A stretch of 64,000 nucleotides of DNA from Ceraceosorus guamensis (Eukaryota; Basidiomycota; Exobasidiomycetes; Ceraceosorales; Ceraceosoraceae). The stretch spans positions 8,181 to 72,180 of the forward strand of contig NW_020290009.1 in assembly GCF_003144195.1 (NCBI RefSeq). The letters are read 5' to 3'. This document shows, in pieces, positions 53,368-63,999 of the stretch. The first letter of the stretch is position 1, and every line of letters starts with the position of its first letter. The notes beneath the pieces were generated by a model. That model did not search any database and was not told the origin of the DNA. It was given only the letters and a program-made list of their open reading frames with translations. A program made the translations under genes and the position numbers.

Positions 53368-55791
53368 TCATGCAGACGGTCCCAATCCAGCTGTTGCTGG
53401 CGTGTCTTCGTCGTGCAGGCTCAAGCCAGCAGCGGGCAATCCGTCAGCACCGCCGCTCTCGGCTTGAATAGCCTCGTCGCGGCTCTTCCGCTTCTCCACG
53501 GGGTTCCAAAAGCTGCAGAAAGGATCAAAGCGCATTGAACAGGATTCATGCGAGTGAGCGAAATTCATCGACGTGTGTGTGTGTGTGCGCGCGCGCGCGC
53601 AACTCACTCTAGCCTTTGAGTCGCTGTGCCGTACGCTTGAGGAGACAGAATGACAAGCTCTCCTTCTCGTACCTTGATCTTTGGAATCTCGTTGGGCGTC
53701 AAGCCCTGCGTGCGAGTGCACCGGCACGTAGCGTGAGCAAAAGCGATTCACAAAGCAGCACATGCGCCTGGGAGAACAGTAATGACTCACTTGAAAGTAG
53801 GCGATTAGGCATCGCAAGACGGACGACTGGCCTATGATGAGCACGTCCGTCGAAGCTCTTTCCAGCTCGAAAATGATCGGTTCAAGCCGGATCTGCGCGA
53901 TGGTGGCACAGATGTAGAAAGAGCGGTGAGTGACGCAGTGAGGCAAGCCTTCCGCTTGATCGTAGACGCACCGACAAATCATGGTAGCTCTCCGCACGCG
54001 GGTACCGGTGCGAGTAGGGCTGTGAAGAACAGCCTGACAGCGTGAGCATTGCGAGGTGTGGACCGAAGCGCTGTGTTGACCCCTGACCCACCTCTTTGAG
54101 CTTCTTTTGCCATTCGTCCGGAAAGCGCAGCTTGATAGCCTCTGCACTCATCCCATCCACCACTCCCGGGTTCATTTCGCTCAATTGCGACCTTTCGATG
54201 ACGCGATAGCCCTTTTCGGCAAAAGGTAGAGCTGTGTGCGAAGACCTTCTCCTTGCCGAAGTCCACACCTACCGATGCAAACCGCAACGCAAGGCCAGAG
54301 GGGGGAAGCTATGTGAGCCATTCCTTGCTGCTCGTGGGAAGCAAAAGGCCGCCTCACCTCTAGCACCTTGCCTTCCTCCCCAGGTCCGCTTCCCGGCTCA
54401 TCATCCTCCGGCCCTCTCTCCAGCTTGCCCTCTCTTGCAAGCTTGACGGCCAGATCCTTGCTCTCGCTCCTCTTCTGTTCCACGAACTCGAGCAGCTTGT
54501 CCGCATACTCCCAGCCCAGCGAGGAGAGATCCGCATCCGCTTTGTAAAGATGCTCTATCAATGCTTCCCCTGCTCGAGCGAAGTAGATTCTAAGCAGGCG
54601 TTGAATTGCGGGAGATGGAGGTGTCAGCACAAATGCCAATGATGAGGAGGCTTGCGCAAGGATGGCGGCGTTGCCCTGATGAGCGCGACGAGTCGTACTC
54701 ACTTGCGATTCCTATTGTGGATGTTCATGAGGAAGAAGACGAGACGAGACTGCAAATAGCCCTGGATGTTGTTGACAATGACTTTTTGACCCTGAAAAAG
54801 TCGCCGATTGCGCAGCCAATGAGCACGCATGTGGCATGCGAGCTGTCACACATGCACTCGCAACTCACCACATTGACGACCTTGATGTAAGGGAAGCTGG
54901 GTTGTTCTATAGGTTCGTAGAACTGTTCGTGCGCCTTGATGCGCTTCTTGAAATCATCCACCGCCTTTTCAGGTTTCCAGCTCTCGTAATCTGGACTCGA
55001 TATCTTGACGCTGCGAATGTTTGCATCGACGATGGACTGATCCGTACAGATGCTTTCGAGAAACATGACGTGGATGCCTAGCTGCTTGCCAAACTTTTCG
55101 CGTAGAGCTGCTCGACGCGATACGGTACCGTTGTTGGCATCGTAGATGACCACTTGTCCACCGGAAGCAAAGTACTGCAATACGGACTCGTCGAATCCGC
55201 TTTGCACTTTTGCTCTCAATGCGGCTGTTTCGGGGCTTTTGGCGCCTGCAGAGTTGGATCAAACGTGTCGGAGGGGCTGGGAGGCAATGAGCACTTTGGG
55301 AATACGCGATCCGGAAGCGGAGATCATGGGAGGCTTCCATGTGACGCATATACTGACCATGATGAAAGTAATCGGCAGGCACGCTTCCTGCTCCACCCAG
55401 AACCTTTCTCCTATAATCTCCCAGGCTCAGCACGGCGCACTTGACGCCGATCCATCGAAGGTACCTCTCGAGCGCGTGGGAGAGATGCGTCTTGCCTCGC
55501 GCAGGTAAGCCAACGGTGGCTATCAGGATCTTGCCTCTGCGCATATGCAGGATCGAGAGGGATGAAACGGAAAGGTAAGCGCTTGAATCAGTAGAGCGAT
55601 GCTCTGAGAATGACTTTGGGCAGACACTTACGCATGGAATAGCTGACCGGAGGCCGTTGCTGCAGAAGCACGAGCGAGGGAGCACTCAGCATCGATGAAG
55701 CTCCTCCTCTCCTTCACAAACAGCTCGCGCCCATCCTCATTCCCTCGCGCGACAGGTTATGGAAGCACTTACTGTACAAAGGAGCGGCCAT
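53368..55791 (-). CDS. 6-phosphofructo-2-kinase with inactivated fructose-2,6-bisphosphatase domain
   Basis: About nine exons. The first coding exons are tiny: 55791-55773 (MAAPLY plus a base) and 55659-55632, then 55536 onward. Spliced start MAAPLYTTASGQLFHA leads into the kinase Walker A, KILIATVGLPARGKTHLSHALERYLRW, then LSLGDYRRK, YFHHGAKSPETAALRAK, DANNGT and FLESIC. This kinase part looks complete and should make fructose-2,6-bisphosphate, the activator of phosphofructokinase-1. The C-terminal phosphoglycerate-mutase-like half keeps the fold (DADLSSLGW, VWTSARRR, RYPRAESYHDL, VRLEPIIFELER, LIAYF, SPQAYG), but the catalytic RHGE is RAGE and the second His motif CHQAV reads GQSSV. Both phosphate-transfer/acid histidines are therefore gone, so it is probably kinase-only, like yeast PFK26, in which the same site is also altered. 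The tail EKRKSRDE... is basic then acidic. Confidence 0.93.
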
Positions 55792-56979
55792 GGTTGTCCC
55801 AGATTCGATCCGGTCTTAGTGCGTGTAGTAACCGCCTCTATCCAAGGATAGCGCTACACTTCAGCACGAGCTATGCTTCGATCCGCAAAGTCAGCGTTCG
55901 ATGTCTTGGATCGCGAGGCTCTGATGGAGAGGTAGCGCTCAGCAATGAGTGATGGCAGATGGCAGGAGAGGGAAAGAACCATCCTCTGTTGACTCATACT
56001 CAAGACTTGGCACCATGCAATTCGCATCCATGCTGTGTGACTGTGCAAGTTTGGTTCCGTGCGCGTTGCAAGGCGCCCAACAAGCAGGTATGATAGTGAG
56101 AGCAGCACGCACGCAGCATGCATGCTAGCTGCGAGCTGCAGGCAAGCAACGCGGCCCCTCCACAGATATCCCACAAACACGACACGTGACCTCAACCGAT
56201 GCGCAGAGGCTCGCGTTGAAACCTCAAGTTGAATCACTGAATGACGCCTCTACAACTTGCATATATGGCAGCAATTAAGCATCCTTTTCAACGTTCCTTT
56301 TCGTGTCGTCAATTCGACTTCGGTTCGCTACCCACTCGGCATTGCCTCGCTTCGCAACGTGCACACCTCCCCGTACTACTACCGAAGCGCACATCGGACG
56401 TGTTCGCGCGGCCGATGACGCTCACGTGTTCGGCTCGCAATCTCGAGTGTGGGAAGCACGACGCAGAGCGCTCATCGACGCGACGAGCAGCGGCCGGTCG
56501 AGCGCGCAGCAGGTAAAAGAAGACCTCAAGCAGACTCGCTCGACTTCAGCTGTAATGAACAGCGCGACAGCAAGGAAAAGGGACGGGCTCAGTGATGCGA
56601 TTCGCGACTGGACTAAAATGGAGCTAGAGTACAGATAATGGCAATGAAGCCAATCGCGAGGCGAGAAAGGTAATGGGGGGTGATGGGAGGGATAGGTGCG
56701 TGTGTAGGGCGAGGAAAAGTTGAACCACGAGTGGTGCGTTTCATGTCGTCGATGCACGACCCGAGCTGCTTGATGGGCATGTGGTTTGATGGGCGTGATC
56801 GATGATCGCGAGTGGTACAAGCACAACGCGATGTATTGCGTATGGGTCGGCCAAGATCGGTTCGACGATACAGCACATCGAGGCTGTGCCGAGTTGACGG
56901 ACCGTCTAGAGCCAAGTGAATGAGCAGGAGCAGTACATAAGGTGACGGCCGGAGAGGAAAGCATCTTCACTCGACAGAC
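55792..56979. other. Region between PFK-2 promoter and histone H1 3' end
   Basis: About 1.2 kb. Includes the PFK-2 promoter on the minus strand and the H1 3' UTR. GCATATATGGCAGCAATTAAG lies at 56,259-56,279. A plus-strand open frame (separate entry) is the only possible gene. Confidence 0.45.
56279..56638 (+). CDS. Candidate small protein, start not identified
   Basis: This is an open frame without an early ATG that ends at TAA 56638. Its second half has protein-like composition (VFGSQSRVWEARRRALID, VKEDLKQTRSTSAV, LSDAIRDWTKMELEYR) rather than the Arg/Ser noise of other shadow frames. The first half (IRLRFATHSALPRFATC) resembles a mitochondrial presequence. Either an upstream exon supplies the ATG (a splice acceptor such as AATTAAG at 56,278 is possible) or the frame is chance. 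I recognise no family. It lies on the strand opposite to both neighbours. Confidence 0.3.
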   Translation, partial: ASFSTFLFVSSIRLRFATHSALPRFATCTPPRTTTEAHIGRVRAADDAHVFGSQSRVWEARRRALIDATSSGRSSAQQVKEDLKQTRSTSAVMNSATARKRDGLSDAIRDWTKMELEYR

Positions 56980-57714
56980 TTATGCCTTCTTTGGCTTGGG
57001 TGCAGCGGCCTGGGTAGCGGCGAGAGGTGGTCGTGTAAGCTAGATGCAGGCGAATGACAGACAGAGGGCAGTCGTCAGCGGCCAGCACGCTTTGCGAGGG
57101 AGCTGACCGCGAACGCTACTGGATTGCTGCACGCCATGCTTACCTTCTTGGGCGCAGCGGCCTTCTTGGCCGCGGGCTTCTTAGCAGCTGGCTTGGCAGT
57201 CGCCTTCTTCGTTGTGGAAGACGCAGTCTTCTTGGCGGCGGGCTGAACAGTGCAGCAACAATGATTAGTTTACAACCGGTGACGGTAACGATGATGAGAT
57301 CGACTTGCTCACCTTCTTGGCCTTGGTAGCGGTCGTGGCCTTCTTTGCCGTGGCTGCCTTCTTGGGCTTGGCAGCACCAGTGGTGGCCTTCTTGGCCGCA
57401 GGCTTCTTAGCAGCTGGCTTCTTCTTGGCGGCGTCCTTGGCCTTGGGGGCAAGCTTGACGCTGCCGCTGGCTCCCTTGGGGAGAACGAAGACACCCTTCT
57501 CAGCACCCTTCTTGATGGCGTTGTTGACCAGATTGTTGAACTGCGCGGGGGTCACGGCAGCGGTGTTGGGGTGCTTGGTCTGGATGTACTTCTTGACGGT
57601 CTGGCGTCCGATACCCTTGCGCGCATCCTCCGGGTGGGCAATGATGGCCTCCTTGATCATGGACTGAATGAATGGAGGGACGACGAGAGCGTGAGGGATG
57701 TCAGCGACGACAAC

Positions 57715-57755
<41 letters not shown>

Positions 57756-58686
57756 CGACAGAATGCCACACCGTGCACGTCAAACGGCTCGCTCGGGCAA
57801 GGGCACATCGCACCGCTGCTGCGTGTCCGCTCCTGCGGGCGGCCACGCGCGCGCAACCGAATTTCCGCGCGGCGCGTCTCGCAGCCACCTCCCTCTAAAA
57901 GGTGCGCCAACCGAACAATGACGACGACGACGACGAGCCCCAGCGTCTGAGCGCAGCTCCACCTTCGAAGGTCGATGGAGAGACCCCCAATGAGTGGCTA
58001 TGCAAGAGCAAAAGTCCACGGCGCTCCTGTGTGCCGCTACCGAGGCTTGCGCGTGAAAATCTGTCAACAGAACCCCTGTCCATCCAGCCATCCAACGGCA
58101 AACAGAGCATCACCAGCGCAGCCCGGACATCTCGGACAAGTCTACTCGCAGTCTAGGCGCAAGATTGATAGTTCTAGCAGTCCAGAGGCCCCGTTGCGCT
58201 TGTATGCTCGCCTTGGCCTTGGAAACGCGTCGCGTCCCGTCAGCAAGCGGAGGCTTGGTACCAGAGCATGGCGACGTCGATAGCGTCCGAGAGTGCGATG
58301 GGCGTGTTCGCGTGTCTTCGAACCGTCAGAAACGACCATCTGAAGTAGACACCTTGCCGCGCTATGCGTCGCGTAGCAGATGTACGCGCTACGCGCTTCG
58401 AGCCCCAGTACGATCCGCGTCTGACGAGACGACTTTGCCCTCGGACGACGACGGCGACGCCAAATCGTATCCGATTGCCACAAAAGAAGCATCGACGGGA
58501 GGCGATATCGTTGATGAACGAGTCCCGTGGTATCCGAAGCTTAGGAGAGCACTGGATCGCGCCGTACATGCCATACCGATCGCGACCGTCAACAGCACTT
58601 GCTCAACTCACCTCGTAGGTAGGTCCAGCGGGTCCGGCCTTCTTGGCGGCGGAAGCCTTCTTGGGAGCAGCAGCAGCAGCAGACAT
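56980..58686 (-). CDS. Linker histone H1
   Basis: Four exons: 58686-58612, 57663-57313, 57242-57144, 57009-56980, giving 184 aa. The short Ala/Lys N-terminus (MSAAAAAPKKASAAKKAG) leads to a single winged-helix globular domain, residues about 22-100 (GPTYESMIKEAIIAHPEDARKG, TVKKYIQTKHPNTAA, NNLVNNAIKKGAEKGVFVLPKG, GSVKLA), followed by a Lys/Ala/Pro C-terminal domain with AAKKPAAKK repeats that ends KPKKA. This is the classic H1 layout; it binds linker DNA at the nucleosome dyad. Exon lengths are all multiples of three, and intron 1 falls at the start of the globular domain after TYE. That intron is 948 bp, several times longer than any other in the window, and holds a GAT repeat. The minus-strand C-terminal exons encode near-identical PAAKKPAAKK units. 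Confidence 0.95.
57664..58611 (-). other. Unusually long intron 1 of histone H1
   Basis: A 948-bp intron with donor GTGAGTTGAG (RC of 58601-58611) and acceptor TTCATTCAG (RC at 57664). It includes the GAT trinucleotide repeat and GACGACGACGACG near 57,920. A plus-strand frame at 58165-58731 is open but has no recognisable family. Confidence 0.75.
57714..57755. repeat. (GAT)n trinucleotide repeat
   Basis: About thirteen GAT units in histone H1 intron 1, close to the acceptor. Confidence 0.93.
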
Positions 58687-60385
58687 TTCGGATATTGCTT
58701 GAGTGGTTCGTTGGAGGTGTGTAAGACCTGAGTTGAGATGAGGTCGAGTAGTTGAGCTGGCAATGCGATGAGATATCTAACAGGTTGCTAGAGAGAGTTG
58801 TGGATGGGAGGTTAGAACGAGCTACGAGCGGGGGCGCACTTTGAGCGCAACTTTGAGGCGCGCGCCCTTGGCACTCGTCTACGCTTTTTGATCGAGCACG
58901 ACGCGTCGAACACTGCTCTGATGCCTGCATCCCACCTCCATGCATGCAGGTGCGCACGCATGCATGCATATAGCAATTATCGACGAGCTACGCGGCGTTC
59001 GTGGCGCCGTGCACGCACGAGCAAGCATGACCCGCCAAACCGACAGGCTCTTTTGGCCCACGGCGAGATCAGATCCACTTCCCGCTGTGGCCCAGCAGCG
59101 TCGCAACGTTCAATAATGACCGCACACGGATGGAAAGGCGTATCTTTGTGGAGTATACACGTGACTTTGATTACAAGTCGTTCCAACACATTACAAAAAG
59201 TGTTGCTCACCCCGGTGTCGGTGTATTCAAATTCAAATAGAAAAAAGAACTCGGATTCAAGGCGGTGAAGCTCCTCCCCGTTGCAGGGCCACTCTACACT
59301 TGAGCAGCTGATAATCAAGTCAAAGCCATCGTTGGCACCATCTCCACAAGCACTGACAGCAGTGTCGCGAGTCTTCCCTTCGTTTCCAACCCATGTTGCT
59401 TTGGGCGTTCGTGGGACTGGCTTCTGTTAAAGGAGTTCGAAAATGCCTGTTTTGGTGATTGGTGAGCCCTGCTCAGTCGCGTGACGCTTGCTGCGGAAGC
59501 AAGCCAGTGCTCGGACAGCGCGTCTCTATGGCCAAACGTTGTATCAGCGACTGCGTGCCTTGACTTTTGCCCAAGTCACTCCGACCAGTCAAGGGTGGAT
59601 GAGGGCCAGCAATTAGAGGAGGCAGTCTGATGTACGATTAAGTTGTTATTGAAACGCGGGTCGGTGCTCTTGGGCCACGGCCATGGGCGCGTGCGCATGC
59701 TGCGTTTTCGCGGCGCAGCTATACAGAAGAGCCTTCGCGCGGCCGCGCCGAGTGTGGCCCAGCAGCACGCACGAGCGCAGAGCCTTCACCCTGCGAAAGC
59801 CGTAAGTATGGCATGCACGCGGTAGGCGCGGGTAATCCGTACCGTAGGGGCACGTACCTATGGAAACCCACGACAGGAAAGCAACCATACTCACGACTGC
59901 TTGGTATGCAATCCATTGGTGCAAGCACGAGTAATCGTCAAGTCAATTGCGTGTCCTGATTCGCTCATCCAAGCCTCTTGGTGTGAGTGAACAGCATCAT
60001 CACATTGTGCGCTGCTTGACCAACTCTCAGAACTCAAAGAGCTGCCTGGTATACCTATAGCTTTACTCGATCAAGAATGTGGGCGTCCGCGCGAAACGGC
60101 GTGTCAATGTGCGAGGGCCTACTTCCCTGTGGGGATGTATGCACCCCGTACGGCGTTCGTGATTGTACACGTCTGTGAATGATGCTGTACAGTCTGCTGT
60201 ACACTCCCTTGGTAGCTTGTAGATGCTGTCACGCGGCCGCAGTCCGTCATCGTCATGCCCGCGTGATGTGGGGCAACGCCCGTTCTGCGGGAGATGCTTG
60301 CTAGGTTTGCGCCAGAGCGTGTCCTCAGTGAGCGCGATCATCAGAGTTCTGGACGCGTTGCGATGGTGCAAGCACATTCACGATT
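58687..60385. other. Intergenic region, H1 promoter side
   Basis: About 1.7 kb. The H1 promoter lies at the left end. GCATGCATGCATATAGCAATTATC is split over 58,958-58,980. The stretch 59,150-60,380 has fewer GC-rich repeats than elsewhere. No gene or RNA is supported. Confidence 0.45.
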
Positions 60386-60814
60386 TCAAGCTTGCGCCTG
60401 TTCCCGAATTGCAGCAATGTCGATGATGCTCTTCACCTCCACAATCTTCAACTCCTCCGTAGAAAATCGATAAAAGACATTCTCCTCGAACCTGATCTTG
60501 CGTCCGTCGATCCTCGTCTCGAATATATCTGCAGTGGGCGTGCATTCGAAATGGATGATCGCCGCTACGCTGGCTTGTTCCTCATCGATGAGCAGCCGTG
60601 TGACGTTGAAGGTCAAATCTGGAATTTGTGCAACATTCTCCTCCAGCATTGCTCGATAGCCATTCAGACCGAAAGGTCGACCATTGTGCACTGCATGCGC
60701 GTCAACGTACGCGCCCAAATCTGACCAGCGACGCTCATTCAGACAGCAAATGTAGTCGGTATAGCGTGCTTTCAGCCTGTCCCGTCCCGATGACCGGGTG
60801 TCTGCTGCTTCCAT
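60386..60814 (-). CDS. SnoaL-like (NTF2-fold) small protein
   Basis: Single exon, 142 aa, starting MEAADTRSSGRDRLKARYTDYI. The layout matches the SnoaL-like polyketide-cyclase/ester-cyclase group of the NTF2 superfamily: helix-rich start with LNERRWSDLGAYVDAHAVHNGRPFG, then YRAMLEENVAQIPDLTF, VTRLLIDEEQASVAAIIHF, a RFEENVFYRFSTEELKIVEVKSIID strand pair and an Ala/Gln end. In this family His and Asp residues in the cone-shaped cavity act on small cyclic or lipophilic substrates, but many fungal members are uncharacterised. No biosynthetic genes lie nearby, so a secondary-metabolite role is not supported. It lacks introns, unlike most genes here, and stands in a quieter intergenic zone. Transfer from bacteria is possible but untested. 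Confidence 0.85.
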   Translation of the reverse strand: MEAADTRSSGRDRLKARYTDYICCLNERRWSDLGAYVDAHAVHNGRPFGLNGYRAMLEENVAQIPDLTFNVTRLLIDEEQASVAAIIHFECTPTADIFETRIDGRKIRFEENVFYRFSTEELKIVEVKSIIDIAAIREQAQA

Positions 60815-61649
60815 TTCGCTTAATGTGTATTTTCTATGCGTGGTGCTCCTAGCCGAGGTGTTGACGTCTGCTGCGGAAGTGAAGGATCAGCGAAGGAGCA
60901 CCGATCAGATTGTGAAATAGACTATGATCAGGCTTACAAGGCGAGGGTCCTATCTCCACAAAAGCACTCACGCACCAAAAGACCTGCTGCTTAGCTGTGA
61001 TAGGTTGCTGTAGTCTCTGTATTAAATTCGAGCTGGCAATGGTGTTCAACAAGTATACGGCATCTGAGATACTCGGTCGCCCATACCGTTCCACCGTTAC
61101 TTTTCGTGAGTGCGGGGAAGTGACGGTGATATCATGCTCCAAAATCTTACGGCCGGACACGAGTCACGTGACCGCCGGTTCCTTCCTACACAAGACCCAC
61201 CCAGAGCGTGATGAGGCTTTCAGATCAAGACCTCTTCTGGCTCACGAATTCACCACAACCGAATTCGCGACCGCCTCACATTTCGCTGCGAGAGATTTTG
61301 CAAGCGGCCTAGGTCACACTCAGAACGAACCTCGCGCCGTCGAAGCCTATGCGAAGCACGAGCACATCGCCACGTGAGCTGTAAGCGAGAGCAAGTCAAG
61401 AGTATCGCGCGTCCACACAATCTTGAATTCAACAAAGCAACCGCACGAACAGCTTGCGGTGTGCAACATGTCAAACCTTGATCGACCTTGACCTCCTGAT
61501 ATTCATCGAAGGGTGACAATGACAAAGCGACACAGGATAGAAAGAAGAGCCAACGAGGTGGGTGTGGTCCAGCAGGACGAATTGCGCAGAATACTAGAGG
61601 TCGTTGCCAGCTCTAGCCAACCGCGCGACCGACTCTTGTCTATGTCTTT
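60815..61649. other. Intergenic region, VHS-GAT 3' end to SnoaL promoter
   Basis: About 835 bp. A plus-strand open frame at 60997-61377 lacks a family match and I do not call it. The SnoaL-like gene's promoter (minus strand) is at the left end. Confidence 0.45.
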
Positions 61650-63999
61650 TTACTTGCCGAAAAGGCTGTCCAAGTCCGCAAAAGGATCGGCAGGCTTGGT
61701 TGAAGCAGACGTCGCGTTCGGAGGCGCGAAAGCGCCAGTGCCGGGCTTGCTAGGCGTCAAAGCTGCCTGTCCGGACTTTGGCAGGCCCGAGGCCCCATTG
61801 GGACCCGCTGCGGCGTTGGAAGAGGTAGAAGAGACGGGAAGCTGCAATGCTCCCCAATCTCCGAAGCTGGGAGGAGGAGCCCGAGATTGCGCTGCTGCCT
61901 GCGGTTGCGCATCAAATGAAGTGGCTGTTGGGCTCAAACCGAGCAGGTCGGGCGGTAGCATGCCCGCAGACGTAGTGATCGGTTTGACCGTGCTGCCTCC
62001 AGATGGCGTACCCGGGGCCGCAGCGGCCATGCTTGCGCTTGTAGTGGGCGCATTGCCAAATGAGAGCGTCGCAAAGTCGTCCAACAAGTTACCAGCGCCG
62101 CTAGCAGAGGAGCTCCCGGCAGCAGCGCCGCCCGCCTCCTCTGGATCGTCAAAGGAGATTAGGTCCGAGATCTTGGCAGTCGGTACCGCATCCGCGCCAC
62201 CTTTCCTCGGATCGATGCTACGGATATGGAAGCTCGAGTGTTCAGTGGGTTGCAAAATCGGGTATGGGATAAGAACCGCACTCACGAAGCGTCAATCGTG
62301 ACCTTTGCTTCCCTGTCACCCCGCGCAAAGGCTTGATGGCGATCGCAGATCTGGTTGATCAGATCATTGATTAGCAGCAAGCGGTCTGGACAGATAGGAA
62401 ATGAGATCAGTAAAGATTACACATTACTATTGCTGAATGCTATACCACTCACCCATATGCTCGCTCTCCTCCTCCTCTGCTTCTCCGATCCATTTTTGCA
62501 ACCTCGGCTGGACGCTCCGAAGGTGATGAGCAATTTGCTGTGTCGTTCACAAAGTGACTTTTCAACAAATGAGAGCGCTGCCTGGGAACGAGACGCACGT
62601 GTTCAAGACTTTACTCACATCGTAAGCATCGCCCTTGACGAACTTCTCCGCTGGCGTAGCATTGTCGAGCATGTCGTTCAGCAGAATGGCTCGCGATTGC
62701 ACCTTGTCCAATTCCTTGCCAGTCTGACTCTTGTAGTCCGGCTTGCTCTCTGGCTGAGCACCGCTCATGATCACCATCAGCTCTTGCGCTTGTTCCAAGT
62801 CTCTTGGTGTACCCCGACGAATAAGCTCTTGGAGTTTCTGCAGCAGTCGCAAGGCGCAGGGTGAGAGCTCTGACGTGACAGCATCGGCGGGCTAACTTAC
62901 AGCGGCCTGTGCTTCCCGATCCTCCTCCTCAAGCTCTTCAGGTGAGCGCAGCGTGCCCTCGGGATTCATGACGCTGGCAGCCCTAGAGTCTAGCTGGGGA
63001 AAACGATAGCCTGTGCGGTGGTGGGGCGAATCGATCAGCCCACCGTCTTCGAGCGCGCGAGTCCGCGCCACGCTTACCCTTGTAGCCTAGCAACCGGTGC
63101 ATGTCCCTAATGTGCACCAGATCCTCCTTGTGCTTACTGCTGACGCATATCGTATTCTTCCACTCATGAATCAGCTCGAGCACCTTGCTCTGCTGAGGTG
63201 ACAGGAACATAGGCGGTCGTTCGGGGAACCTCTTGACCAATTCGTTCAGGAATTCCTTCGTACTGATTTGGAGGTGGAAAGCGTACCCGCAATTTTTGAC
63301 AAGATTATCGAGAAGCTAGACGGCGGCAAAGAGTGAAGCTCAGCACAAAGCATTCTAGCTGGCCAAAGAAGCTATTTACGACTTACATGCAAACCTAGCA
63401 TGGCTACGTGTGGATGTCTGGAATTGATTCTCGCAACAACTTCTATCGCGGCGTCTCTCGGCCTGCGACACGTTAATCAGTGCAGAGGAATGCTACACAG
63501 CGATCAGTCATGTTCGTGACGCTAGGATCACGCAGCTGAGAAGCCCTGTCTCACGTGTTCGCCTTCTTGCTCTTGATGTAATCTGCGATTTCCAAGTTCA
63601 GGGCCAGGTTGGGTTGACGATTGTGCAGAGAGCATGCTCGCTCTGTTGCAAAGCGAGCATACAACGAGCGTGAGTCAGGGTGCAGAAAGCACCCTCGGAG
63701 CGCAAATCCATGAGAGGTCCGATCAGACAAAGCTGGCTGCGTCATTGCGGCTCACCTATCATCTCTCCGACAGGAGTGATGCGTTCTTCCAAGCTCTTCG
63801 CTGCCCAATCAGCCCACGCTCCGATCTGAGCAGCAGCAGTAGTAGCAGCCGATCCGCTCCCTCTGTTTCCGTGCGATGACGATGACCAAGCTCCTCTAGG
63901 CGGGGGAGCCGAACCGTAACCTCCGCCATACCCACCGCTCGACGAGCCGGATCCGGATCCGGATCCCGACCCCAGAGCTCTCTGCTGATGATTGTACAT
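61650..63999 (-). CDS. VHS-GAT domain endosomal/clathrin adaptor (TOM1/GGA/Lsb5-like)
   Basis: About eight exons. The ATG at 63999 touches the right edge, so the true start may be further upstream. After a Gly/Ser-rich leader (RALGSGSGSGSGSSSGGYG) comes a VHS domain: WADWAAKSLEERITPVGEMIERACSL, NLALNLEIADYIKSKKANT, PRDAAIEVVARINSRHPHVAMLGLHLLDNLVKNCGYAFH. A linker with YRFPQLDSRAASVM follows, then a three-helix GAT domain (KLQELIRRGTPRDLEQAQELM ... LLLINDLINQICDRHQ). The tail has DLISFDDP, which fits the clathrin-box pattern L-phi-x-phi-D, a Gly/Ala/Pro-rich stretch, and ends DPFADLDSLFGK with a DPF motif. VHS-GAT proteins bind cargo or ubiquitin and clathrin at the TGN or endosome. No GAE ear domain is seen, which favours TOM1/Lsb5 over GGA. 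Confidence 0.88.

Noticed and set aside
60997-61377. Plus-strand open frame starting MIGCCSLCIKFELAMVF
   Set aside because: Has an ATG but no recognisable domain and no supporting neighbours; composition is compatible with chance.
61513-62301. Plus-strand open frame of 262 codons
   Set aside because: It is the antisense shadow of the VHS-GAT C-terminal tail, which has clear motifs on the minus strand.
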